From a virus, in the IMG/VR virus record IMGVR_UViG_3300035698_001611, positions 1 to 40,137 of that record: DNA of 40,137 bases. One strand, written 5' to 3'. Made by a program: the position numbers and the translations under genes. Shown piece after piece: positions 1 to 6,432 of this stretch; position 1 is the first letter of the stretch; every line of letters begins with the position of its first letter. The notes below the pieces were generated by a model that made no database searches, was not told the origin of the DNA, and saw only the letters and a list, made by a program, of their open reading frames with translations.

Positions 1-33
1 GTAAAATAGATATGGACTTTTAAAACAAAAATT

Positions 34-273
34 ATGTTAGACGAAATAGTAGAGAATTTTTACGACGAAGAAATATTAAAAGCAGATGGTTTTGATGATG
101 CAGTCATTGGAATTGATGAGGGCAGCATGAGGCTCGTGTACTCAGTCTCAAAGTGTATTGAGATACTGATGGAGGATATGTCAGAGGAGGATGCCATGGA
201 ACATTTTAGTTACAACGTGAGTGGTGCTTATGTAGGCGAAAAAACACCAATCTGGTGTATGGATATGTTTTAA
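34..273 (+). CDS. Small conserved phage protein of unknown function
   Basis: A 79-aa acidic protein. It resembles from memory a short hypothetical family common in phages, whose C-terminal part reads like NVSGAYVGEKTPIW, here at about residues 61-74. It has no signal peptide, membrane segment or catalytic motif. The ATG follows an A-rich leader (aaaacaaaaatt), typical of Bacteroidota starts. It ends 3 bases before the helicase gene and is probably co-transcribed with it. The function is unknown; its place at the head of the helicase suggests a role in DNA metabolism or early takeover, but that is only inference. Confidence 0.8.
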   Translation: MLDEIVENFYDEEILKADGFDDAVIGIDEGSMRLVYSVSKCIEILMEDMSEEDAMEHFSYNVSGAYVGEKTPIWCMDMF

Positions 274-276
274 AAT

Positions 277-1506
277 ATGGAGTTCAGAGACTATCAATCA
301 GAAATTATTAACAAGGCAAAGGTACTCCTAGAAAGGGATAGGTTTGTTTACTTGGCAATGGAAGTGAGGACAGGAAAGACGCTTACCAGTCTTGGTGTCA
401 GTGCGCTATTGCCTGTGAAAAATCTACTGTTTATCACAAAGAAGAAGGCCATCAGTAGTATAGAGAGTGACTACAGAATGTTAAACCCTTCCTATAAAAT
501 CACAGTTATAAACTACGAGTCCCTACATAAAATTGAGAAAATTGGATGGGACATGGTGGTCTGTGATGAGGCGCATGGAATGGGTGCTTTCCCTAAGAGA
601 AACAAGCGCTCCACTCAGGTGAAGTCTTTAATCCTAGAGAACAAGAACCCTTATGTTATTTTTTTATCAGGAACTCCAACTCCTGAATCGTATAGTCAAA
701 TGTTTCACCAGATATCGGTAATGAGAAACCATCCCTTCAATGAATTCAAAACATTCTACAAGTTTGCAAATAAATACGTGAACGTAAAACAGCGAAAAAT
801 AAATAGTTTCTTGATAAACGACTATTCAGAGGGGTTAGACATCATTATCTCAGAGATGAAACCCCACACACTGGCGTATACGCAAAAAGAAGCTGGATTT
901 AAGGTACAGACCACTGAGCATGTGATTGAAGTGGATATGTTACCAATTACGTACCAGTTAGCTGACAAATTGAAGAAGAATTTAGTTGTAGAGGGGAAGG
1001 ATGACGTAATTCTAGCAGACACTCCAGTGAAGTTAATGATGAAGCTACACCAAATGTATTCAGGAACAGTCAAGTTTGAGTCAGGCAATTCTATGGTGTT
1101 AGACTATAGCAAGGCTGAGTTTATTCACGACAATTTTTTAGACATAAAAATAGGTATTTTCTATAAATTTAAGGAGGAGTTGAACGCTTTGAAAGAGATT
1201 TATGGAGATGACTTATGTACAGATTTAGAGGAATTCAAAACAACCAAAAAAAGTATTGCCCTTCAGATTGTCAGTGGAAGAGAGGGAATAAGTTTAAAGG
1301 AAGCGAAGATTTTAGTGTACTATAATATAGACTTTAGTGCTACCAGTTACTGGCAGTCTAGGGATAGAATGACCACAAAAGAAAGACGAAAGAACGACGT
1401 TTACTGGATTTTTTCCAGAGGAGGAATAGAAGCTGACATTTACAAGGCTGTAACAAAAAAGAAAGACTATACATTGAGACATTTTAACCAAACACATAAA
1501 TTATGA
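277..1506 (+). CDS. SF2/SNF2-like DNA helicase
   Basis: A 409-aa ATP-dependent DNA translocase or helicase acting on phage DNA during replication or recombination. Visible motifs in order: an N-terminal FRDYQ Q-motif-like segment at 3-7, Walker A RTGKT at 31-35, Walker B DEAH at 97-100, motif III SGTPTPES at 131-138, a motif V-like SGREGISL in the second RecA domain, and motif VI QSRDRM at 360-365 with the arginine fingers. It is compact for SNF2-type enzymes, with both RecA lobes but no accessory domains, as in many phage helicases. The stop overlaps the next start (ATGA), so the genes are translationally coupled. Its local GC (31 of 60 bases at 541-600) is well above that of the genes that follow. 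The helicase assignment is firm; the exact subfamily is not. Confidence 0.93.
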   Translation: MEFRDYQSEIINKAKVLLERDRFVYLAMEVRTGKTLTSLGVSALLPVKNLLFITKKKAISSIESDYRMLNPSYKITVINYESLHKIEKIGWDMVVCDEAHGMGAFPKRNKRSTQVKSLILENKNPYVIFLSGTPTPESYSQMFHQISVMRNHPFNEFKTFYKFANKYVNVKQRKINSFLINDYSEGLDIIISEMKPHTLAYTQKEAGFKVQTTEHVIEVDMLPITYQLADKLKKNLVVEGKDDVILADTPVKLMMKLHQMYSGTVKFESGNSMVLDYSKAEFIHDNFLDIKIGIFYKFKEELNALKEIYGDDLCTDLEEFKTTKKSIALQIVSGREGISLKEAKILVYYNIDFSATSYWQSRDRMTTKERRKNDVYWIFSRGGIEADIYKAVTKKKDYTLRHFNQTHKL

Positions 1507-1979
1507 AACAATTCCTTCACGACATTAGATTTACATATAATTCAAATAGGATTAGAGAGTCTATTTTAAAAGATTATGATATAGAAGGTGATTATGTTAA
1601 TATAAAAAAAACAATGATTTCCTACTTAAAAAAGTGGCTGGTTCTATTCAATAAAACTCATGGATATGATTTTCAATTTGTAAAGTATATTGGTTATGGT
1701 GAAATGACAGTTGCTATAAACAAACAAGACGTTAAATCTTTATTTAAATTAATTCACAGCGAGGAGTATACGGTAGCAAACCAAAGAAAATTAAACTTAT
1801 ATAAAGCCTATGAGTTAGATGAAATAATATACCCTAAAGACAGAAGATATAGGAGGTATAAGTGGCATTTTGAATTAGCAATAGCTATGCTAGTAGAATC
1901 TAAAAAAATGGTAAAGAAGTCAAAAAAAATTAGTTTTGACGTATCTCACGACTTATCAGTTAAATTATATAAATTATGA
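1503..1979 (+). CDS. Hypothetical protein, basic, 158 aa
   Basis: A 158-aa lysine-rich protein of no family I recognise. It has a mixed alpha/beta look, aromatic stretches (KYIGYGEMTVAI near 60-71) and a Lys-rich C-terminal region that could bind nucleic acid. It has no Cys pairs and no membrane segment. The start overlaps the helicase stop as ATGA and its own stop overlaps the next start the same way, so it belongs to the helicase operon. It is clearly more AT-rich than the helicase gene. A DNA-metabolism accessory is plausible from position only. Confidence 0.75.
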   Translation: MKQFLHDIRFTYNSNRIRESILKDYDIEGDYVNIKKTMISYLKKWLVLFNKTHGYDFQFVKYIGYGEMTVAINKQDVKSLFKLIHSEEYTVANQRKLNLYKAYELDEIIYPKDRRYRRYKWHFELAIAMLVESKKMVKKSKKISFDVSHDLSVKLYKL

Positions 1980-2284
1980 AAGCAGAAGATAATAAAAAGT
2001 ATCTTACAGTAACCTGTTGGACTTGTGGGAATGTAGTTAAAGATGCTAAAAGTTCAGATTGTGTGAACTATTTCTGTGGGTCAACAAAGGAAAAAGTACA
2101 GCGATTTACGAAAATATTAGAAGAAACTTTTGAGTTTTCTAAAGAGGATACATCTGATAATTTCACTCATGGACTATTAAGGTGGGAGGGTGATATGTGG
2201 ATATTAAATAGAGACGAGTCTAAAGACTTGGAGATAGACCTAGAAATAAAAAAAGAGATACAAAAAATAAACAATAAAATTTAA
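1976..2284 (+). CDS. Small zinc-ribbon-like protein, 102 aa
   Basis: A 102-aa protein with four N-terminal cysteines: CWTC at 14-17, then C29 and C34. This could be a small zinc ribbon. The C-terminal half is acidic and helical and ends in a run of charged residues. The family is not recognised. The start overlaps the previous stop (ATGA), and the stop directly abuts the next ATG at 2285. The arrangement supports translation as part of the helicase operon. A nucleic-acid or protein adaptor role is an inference from the cysteine pattern. Confidence 0.75.
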   Translation: MKAEDNKKYLTVTCWTCGNVVKDAKSSDCVNYFCGSTKEKVQRFTKILEETFEFSKEDTSDNFTHGLLRWEGDMWILNRDESKDLEIDLEIKKEIQKINNKI

Positions 2285-2746
2285 ATGACTATAGAATTAA
2301 GTGCTGGAGAATTAAATCTTTGTAAATTTATAGGGGAACAACGCTCTTTAATGGCTAGAGCAAATGGAGTTAAGGATGCAAAAATGGGTGCGCACGATGG
2401 AGTCAAGGGAGATATCCAAGGCTTTAAAGCTGAGTACGCTTTTGCTAAACATAAAAATGTATTCCCTGATTTTGGATTAAGTGTAAGGAGTGGTAGCTGC
2501 GATGGGGTCACCCATATAGGGAACAGATACGATGTAAAGTCAACAGACAAAAGAGATGGAAACTTACTTGCTACACTGAAAGTAAATCCTGATGTGGATA
2601 TTTATGTACTAGCAGTAGTCCAGTATAATGTGGTCCACCTAATTGGATGGGCAAAGAAAGAAGATTTAATAAAACCTGAGAATATCAAAGACCTTGGTCA
2701 TGGAAGAGGTTATTTCTTAAATCGAGACAAACTAAATAAGTTATGA
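2285..2746 (+). CDS. PD-(D/E)XK-like nuclease-fold protein
   Basis: A 153-aa protein with the layout of a small PD-(D/E)XK endonuclease: E50 in a helix (GFKAEYAFAK, 47-56), D73 in SGSCDG, and D83-V-K85 on the following strand (RYDVKST), then a strand-rich region and GWAKKEDL near 120. This resembles small phage proteins that I recall being assigned to the restriction-endonuclease fold. If active, it would cut or process DNA during recombination, replication-fork repair or host DNA breakdown. It overlaps the next gene by ATGA and lies two genes after the helicase. The catalytic residues are inferred from spacing only. A degenerate nuclease fold acting as a binder is possible. Confidence 0.65.
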   Translation: MTIELSAGELNLCKFIGEQRSLMARANGVKDAKMGAHDGVKGDIQGFKAEYAFAKHKNVFPDFGLSVRSGSCDGVTHIGNRYDVKSTDKRDGNLLATLKVNPDVDIYVLAVVQYNVVHLIGWAKKEDLIKPENIKDLGHGRGYFLNRDKLNKL

Positions 2747-2946
2747 TTACAAGAATGGATCTACAACACGCTGAGAAGAGAATTAAATCAGACTATAGAG
2801 ATGATTTTATATGTGTAGAAATTTGGGAAGATGACAACACATATATCTCAGACGGATTAAACGAAAAAGAATTTGAGTTTGAGATAACTAAAGAGAACGC
2901 AATTAAATTAGCAAGGACGATACTTGCTTCTTATAATGCGACCTAA
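2743..2946 (+). CDS. Hypothetical acidic protein, 67 aa
   Basis: A 67-aa protein that starts inside the stop of the PD-(D/E)XK-like gene (ATGA overlap). It has a predicted beta-rich middle (VEIWEDDNTYIS) followed by one helix (TKENAIKLARTILASY). No known family, membrane segment or Cys motif was seen. It is the last gene of the first tightly coupled cluster: a 195-base non-coding gap follows. Confidence 0.7.
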   Translation: MITRMDLQHAEKRIKSDYRDDFICVEIWEDDNTYISDGLNEKEFEFEITKENAIKLARTILASYNAT

Positions 2947-3141
2947 CGTATGGTATATGAAATGGTGGCGTTTAAGTGATGTCTCACTTAATTAAATGTA
3001 AGTTACTCTAATGGTGTAGAAATACCTCATAGACAATGACAAGCTAAGCCACTTTTTTATATACAGTGTTGTATGTCTGGTGCGACTTTAAAGCACAAAA
3101 CTTTCAATTAATAACAAAAGTAATAATTAAAAATATTTTTT
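2947..3141. other. Intergenic region with stem-loop, left edge of AT-rich block
   Basis: A 195-base gap, the longest non-coding stretch in the window. It contains a perfect 8-bp stem-loop at 2972-2991 (TTAAGTGA, loop TGTC, TCACTTAA) with no T-run after it, so it is not a standard terminator. It ends in a very A/T-rich leader ahead of the ATG at 3142. Around 3059-3086 there is a segment, core GTTGTATG at 3068-3075, that recurs in inverted orientation at 4205-4232. No ORF longer than about 10 codons was found. It may hold the promoter for the following genes, but no clear TAnnTTTG box was seen. Confidence 0.5.
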
Positions 3142-3348
3142 ATGAGCGAGGGCAAAGAAACGAAATGCTATAAATGTAATTCAGAACTATTTTATAAACC
3201 GAAAAATAAATTAAATATAGCTATGTGTTTAGAGTGTTATTATAATTTTAAAAACAAACCTAAAGCAAAAGTACAGGATTTATTTGGTACAATGCCAATG
3301 AATAACTTAACGGATTTAGAATTTAATAAAATAATAAAAGAATTATGA
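3142..3348 (+). CDS. Zinc-ribbon small protein, 68 aa
   Basis: A 68-aa protein with two CxxC pairs, CYKC at 9-12 and CLEC at about 29-32, spaced as in a short treble-clef or zinc-ribbon domain. A basic linker and a hydrophobic helical C-terminus follow. The ATG follows an A/T-only leader (aaaaatatttttt). The stop overlaps the next start (ATGA). The family is unknown. It begins a markedly AT-rich run of genes, so it is probably accessory cargo. Confidence 0.7.
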   Translation: MSEGKETKCYKCNSELFYKPKNKLNIAMCLECYYNFKNKPKAKVQDLFGTMPMNNLTDLEFNKIIKEL

Positions 3349-3719
3349 ATACAGATAAATTTTCAATAACAACATACGAAGGAAATTCAAAATTTGAAGG
3401 AGATAAAGTATTTAGAGTTGAATGGAAACCATTTTTAATTTCTCAAATTGAATGTATGACAGTAACAATTAATATATATAAATTGTATGATAGGCATATA
3501 TTTTTTAACACATATCAAAATGCACTTGATTACATATTATTAAATAATCATTCTCTCAATGTGAAGGAAATAGCTGATGAATTAGGATGGTTTTTTGAAA
3601 AAGAAAAAGTAAAAGTTAATTTTGAAGAGATGGTATCTTTATTAAAATCTCTTGTTTTTGGTAAAATACCTTGTAATCGTAATGATGAAACTTATGAAGG
3701 AAGACAAAAAATAAAATAA
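3345..3719 (+). CDS. Hypothetical protein, AT-rich accessory gene, 124 aa
   Basis: A 124-aa protein with no recognisable family. The N-terminal half looks beta-rich with many aromatics. Residues around 65-90 (VKEIADELGWFFEKEK) look like a helix-turn-helix-type or helical segment. The DNA is very AT-rich (13 of 60 G+C at 3481-3540 and again at 3601-3660), unlike the helicase gene. It is coupled to the zinc-ribbon gene by ATGA. Confidence 0.65.
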   Translation: MNTDKFSITTYEGNSKFEGDKVFRVEWKPFLISQIECMTVTINIYKLYDRHIFFNTYQNALDYILLNNHSLNVKEIADELGWFFEKEKVKVNFEEMVSLLKSLVFGKIPCNRNDETYEGRQKIK

Positions 3720-3729
3720 TAAAATAATT

Positions 3730-3966
3730 ATGAAAGAAACACCTTTAAATAAATTTATTAGAGAAACAAATATTGAATTGGAAAACAACCCAAAGGTTGA
3801 TAAGCTAATAGAAATAACAGAAAAATCACGAATTGAAGAAATAACGGTAATGAAATCTATGTTTATGCAAGGCTTTATGTTAGGTAATGGTTCGTGCCAG
3901 CTAAAAATAGAAGTAGATATTGAAAAAGAGTTTAATAAATTTTTATTCAAAGATTATGAAAAGTAA
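3730..3966 (+). CDS. Hypothetical protein, 78 aa
   Basis: A 78-aa, mostly helical, charged protein (NPKVDKLIEITEKSRIEE in the middle) with no known domain. The ATG follows an A/T-rich leader of 10 bases after the previous stop. The 3' end overlaps the next gene by 11 bases. It is part of the AT-rich accessory block. No function can be assigned. Confidence 0.6.
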   Translation: MKETPLNKFIRETNIELENNPKVDKLIEITEKSRIEEITVMKSMFMQGFMLGNGSCQLKIEVDIEKEFNKFLFKDYEK

Positions 3967-4123
3967 AACAATAACATTGGAAGTTGTATATATTGATACA
4001 AAAACAGGAAGTTATGTTGATTTAATAAATACAAATGGTGATACATTTGAAATAATGAATAATCACAGAAACGAAGAGTTAATTGATTTTATAGGAAGGG
4101 CTGAATCAAAACTCAATGACTGA
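3956..4123 (+). CDS. Hypothetical protein, 55 aa
   Basis: A short beta-rich protein. An in-frame ATG also exists at 3920, but I chose 3956 because the 3920 start would overlap the upstream gene by 47 bases, against 11 here. The stretch before 3956 (ttattcaaagatt) also looks like the other leaders in this region. No motif or family was recognised. It is the last gene before a 167-base gap and the homing endonuclease. Confidence 0.5.
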   Translation: MKSKTITLEVVYIDTKTGSYVDLINTNGDTFEIMNNHRNEELIDFIGRAESKLND

Positions 4124-4290
4124 CGATAGGAAGGTAAAGTGCGTTGGCAAAAAATATTTTTAATTATGGTATTTGAAAACCTAAACTTGAATATTAGCAC
4201 GAATGCAGCACTTGCATACAACTACTTATATGTCAAATAAAACTACTACTAACCATCGAAAATAACCGGATAAAACAAGTTTAAGTAAAA
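4124..4290. other. Intergenic region upstream of the homing endonuclease
   Basis: A 167-base gap. It holds an inverted partial copy (4205-4232, core CATACAAC at 4215-4222) of the sequence near 3068. It also holds a 24-codon ORF at 4166-4240 with a good A/T-rich leader, which may or may not be translated. No clear terminator or TAnnTTTG box was found. It separates the AT-rich small genes from the NUMOD4/HNH gene and is probably the junction of an acquired segment. Confidence 0.4.
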
Positions 4291-5475
4291 ATGACAGAAC
4301 AACAGATACATAACAATTTTCAGTTAGAAGATTTGCCAAATGAAAAATGGATAGACGCTTTTGAATATGATGGTATTTATGAAGTTTCTTCTTTAGGACG
4401 AATTAAGTCTTTACAGCGTGAAGTAAATACAAGATGGGGGACTCCGAGAATTGTTGAGGAAAAAATACTAAAACAAAGTATTAGTAAGGTGAAAAATGGT
4501 AGAATAGATGGTCTTGTAGTAACCATATTTAAAAAAACCAAACAATCTGGTAGGTTTATTTTTCAATCATTTTATCCAAAAATAGATTTCCTAAAGAATG
4601 AATGTGTAATGCATATAAATAAAAAATGTTTAGATAACAGAATTGAAAACTTAAAAAAAGTTACTCGTAAAAAATCTAAACAAACTGATATGGTTAAAAG
4701 CGCAAGAACAATTATAGCCACTCCGAATAATCTAAAAAAGGCAAATGAAACAAATAAGGAGTTTTACGATAATAGAACACATAAAGAATGCTCTAAGTGT
4801 GGCAAGATTGATGTGGTAGATAATTTCCCAAATGACGTTAGCAAGTGCCAAGAATGTATTAATAATTACGTTGTAGGAAGACGTAAGAACTATAAATATA
4901 CCGATGGCGAAAAATATTGTAAAGGTTGTGACAAAGTTAAAATCAATAAAGAATTTCATAAACTTGATAATACTTGTAAAAAATGCAGACACGAAACACA
5001 TAATAAATACCAAAGAAAACAAAGAGAAACTTTAGGAGACTGGTACATAAAAGAATACGGGAAATACACTTACGGGTATAGTATATTTACTCAAAAACTT
5101 ATTGATGAATTAAGAAATGAGTTAAAAGAAAAACGCAAACCAAGACACGTTTACGACAATAAAAACTTTAGAACCACAAGAGATTTTGCAAGACACGTTT
5201 TGGAAACGTATAAAATACCTATTACAACAGTAGAAAAAAGAATATACGAAGGTAGAACAGAATTTGAATGCACTCTTAACCGAAAACAATTTGTAATGCA
5301 TAATTTAAAAATAAGTAAAATGGAAAAAAGCAAAGAATTAAGGGATAAATGTAGTTGTGGAAATGAATGTATTGGAACACATACTTGCCCTTACCAAGAA
5401 GAAATAAATGAAGATAGCGAAACTTTATGTAATTGTTGTAAGGAATGCACACAACAGTGTGCTTGGGATATTTAA
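4291..5475 (+). CDS. NUMOD4/HNH homing-type endonuclease with Cys-rich tail
   Basis: A 394-aa free-standing homing endonuclease-like protein that would cut phage or related DNA to spread its own gene. Residues about 14-60 match the NUMOD4 DNA-binding module (EKWIDAFEYDGIYEVSSLGR). Residues about 105-125 are an HNH core, with H108 in VMHIN and DNRIENLKKVT containing N116 and N120. Then come two CxxC...CxxC units (ECSKCG...CQEC and YCKGC...CKKC) and a cysteine-dense C-terminus, probably zinc-binding. Its first 26 coding bases match those of the VRR-NUC gene 1.2 kb downstream at 22 positions, which suggests insertion or start-site capture. It lies in an AT-rich segment and is probably a recent arrival. 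A degenerate, non-cutting relative cannot be excluded. Confidence 0.85.
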   Translation: MTEQQIHNNFQLEDLPNEKWIDAFEYDGIYEVSSLGRIKSLQREVNTRWGTPRIVEEKILKQSISKVKNGRIDGLVVTIFKKTKQSGRFIFQSFYPKIDFLKNECVMHINKKCLDNRIENLKKVTRKKSKQTDMVKSARTIIATPNNLKKANETNKEFYDNRTHKECSKCGKIDVVDNFPNDVSKCQECINNYVVGRRKNYKYTDGEKYCKGCDKVKINKEFHKLDNTCKKCRHETHNKYQRKQRETLGDWYIKEYGKYTYGYSIFTQKLIDELRNELKEKRKPRHVYDNKNFRTTRDFARHVLETYKIPITTVEKRIYEGRTEFECTLNRKQFVMHNLKISKMEKSKELRDKCSCGNECIGTHTCPYQEEINEDSETLCNCCKECTQQCAWDI

Positions 5476-5492
5476 TAAAAATAGATACATAA

Positions 5493-5732
5493 ATGACCGA
5501 ACAGCAAATACAAAACAAACGAATTAAAGAGTTAGAGGCTGAGGGTTACTATGTCATCAAACTGAAGCTTACAAATAAGAACGGTATACCTGATCTGATT
5601 GCACTACCTCGTGGCTGCGAGGTTTTATTCTCAGAAGTTAAAACACCCAAAGGAGTACTATCTGCACTTCAAAAGTACAGACTAAAAGAATTGGAATCGT
5701 ATGGATTCAAAACAGAAATTTATAAAGGATAA
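5493..5732 (+). CDS. VRR-NUC domain nuclease, 79 aa
   Basis: A 79-aa protein made up of a VRR-NUC domain, the virus-type replication-repair branch of PD-(D/E)XK nucleases. Visible landmarks: GIPDLIAL at 31-38 with D34, SEVKTPKG at 47-54 with E48-x-K50, and the conserved LQKYRLKELESYGF helix at 59-72. This length is normal for phage stand-alone VRR-NUC proteins, which are thought to cut branched or structured DNA in replication and recombination. Its 5' end resembles that of the upstream HNH gene. The next gene begins 3 bases after its stop. The family call is firm; the in vivo substrate is unknown. Confidence 0.9.
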   Translation: MTEQQIQNKRIKELEAEGYYVIKLKLTNKNGIPDLIALPRGCEVLFSEVKTPKGVLSALQKYRLKELESYGFKTEIYKG

Positions 5733-5735
5733 AAA

Positions 5736-6098
5736 ATGAAGCTACCGAGAAAAAAAAATAAGAAAGAACAAATTCTAAAAATGTATACAGACAATTTAAG
5801 TATGACCCCTAAAGACATAGCTTTTCAGGTCGGAACAAACTTAAAGGATACAGAGGACTGTATAGAAGAATATCTAAATAGCCTAGTGGCATATTATGAT
5901 ATGGGAATTGCCCCAAGTCTCAACAGAGAAAATATATATTTTTTATTCTCAGACAACGGTACAGAAAAAGAATTATACAAGGAGGGGAACTTCGTTCACT
6001 CACAGGATGTCATCACAAAATTAGAAAGGCTTTTCATTAAAATAAACCTTGGCTGTGATACCATATTCATAACAACCGAAAAAAATAGTAAAATATAA
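5736..6098 (+). CDS. Hypothetical protein with helix-turn-helix-like N-terminus
   Basis: A 120-aa protein with a very basic N-terminus (KLPRKKNKKEQ) followed by a segment around 12-45 (MTPKDIAFQVGTNLKDTE) that reads like a helix-turn-helix. This suggests DNA binding. The rest is mixed alpha/beta with no known motif. It starts 3 bases after the VRR-NUC stop and is likely co-transcribed. A regulator or DNA-processing accessory is possible; the evidence is composition and pattern only. Confidence 0.7.
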   Translation: MKLPRKKNKKEQILKMYTDNLSMTPKDIAFQVGTNLKDTEDCIEEYLNSLVAYYDMGIAPSLNRENIYFLFSDNGTEKELYKEGNFVHSQDVITKLERLFIKINLGCDTIFITTEKNSKI

Positions 6099-6136
6099 AA
6101 ATTTTGTATATTGAAAATAATTTAATAACTTTACTA

Positions 6137-6331
6137 ATGCCCAACCCAATATCACATAACGACCTTAGTGCCATAACCCATATAAACTATGTCACTAATC
6201 AAATACACACCTTAACAACTGATTTATATGAAGACTTGATGGAGCGTGACCATGAAACGGCAAAAGATAAAGCAAGAGAAATTATTATAATGATGAACGA
6301 CTTAATAAAATCCTTATCTGATGAAATCTGA
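6137..6331 (+). CDS. Hypothetical helical protein, 64 aa
   Basis: A small, mostly helical protein with Met-rich C-terminal helices. A TTG at 6104 would give 75 aa and start 5 bases after the upstream stop. I favour the ATG at 6137, which has an A/T-rich leader. The start is uncertain. No family was recognised. The 3' end overlaps a following 35-codon ORF by 11 bases. It is near the end of the right-pointing gene set. Confidence 0.6.
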   Translation: MPNPISHNDLSAITHINYVTNQIHTLTTDLYEDLMERDHETAKDKAREIIIMMNDLIKSLSDEI

Positions 6332-6428
6332 AAAAGAAGCAATAATAACAGAAATACTGAGGCTAAAAAAATTACCTCAGTGTTCTCAAATTATCTTAAA
6401 AATACAAAAACTTCAACAGTTACTGTAA
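6321..6428 (+). CDS. Possible 35-aa helical small protein
   Basis: An ATG at 6321 opens 35 codons to TAA at 6426-6428, ending 4 bases before the stop of the convergent giant gene. The peptide is one charged, leucine-rich helix (start MKSEKEAIITEILRLKKL), like a short coiled coil. It overlaps the preceding gene by 11 bases in a different frame, as other genes here do, and it fills an otherwise empty stretch exactly. An imperfectly placed stem-loop (6356-6362 pairing with 6375-6381) lies inside it. Translation is plausible but unproven. Confidence 0.45.
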   Translation: MKSEKEAIITEILRLKKLPQCSQIILKIQKLQQLL

Positions 6429-6432
6429 TTTA

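Noticed and set aside
1-33. End of a gene entering from the left edge
   Set aside because: Only 33 bases with stops in several frames; no gene can be supported.
2941-3090. Integron attC-like site, suggested by ACCTAAC at 2941-2947
   Set aside because: No matching GTTRRRY end or paired arms were found; one 7-base match is not enough.
4166-4240. 24-codon ORF in the gap before the homing endonuclease
   Set aside because: Good leader but very short, with no recognisable product; mentioned only as content of the gap.
6356-6381. Stem-loop (7 bp, 12-base loop) as a terminator for the right arm
   Set aside because: No T-run follows and it lies within a candidate ORF, so I do not call it a terminator.
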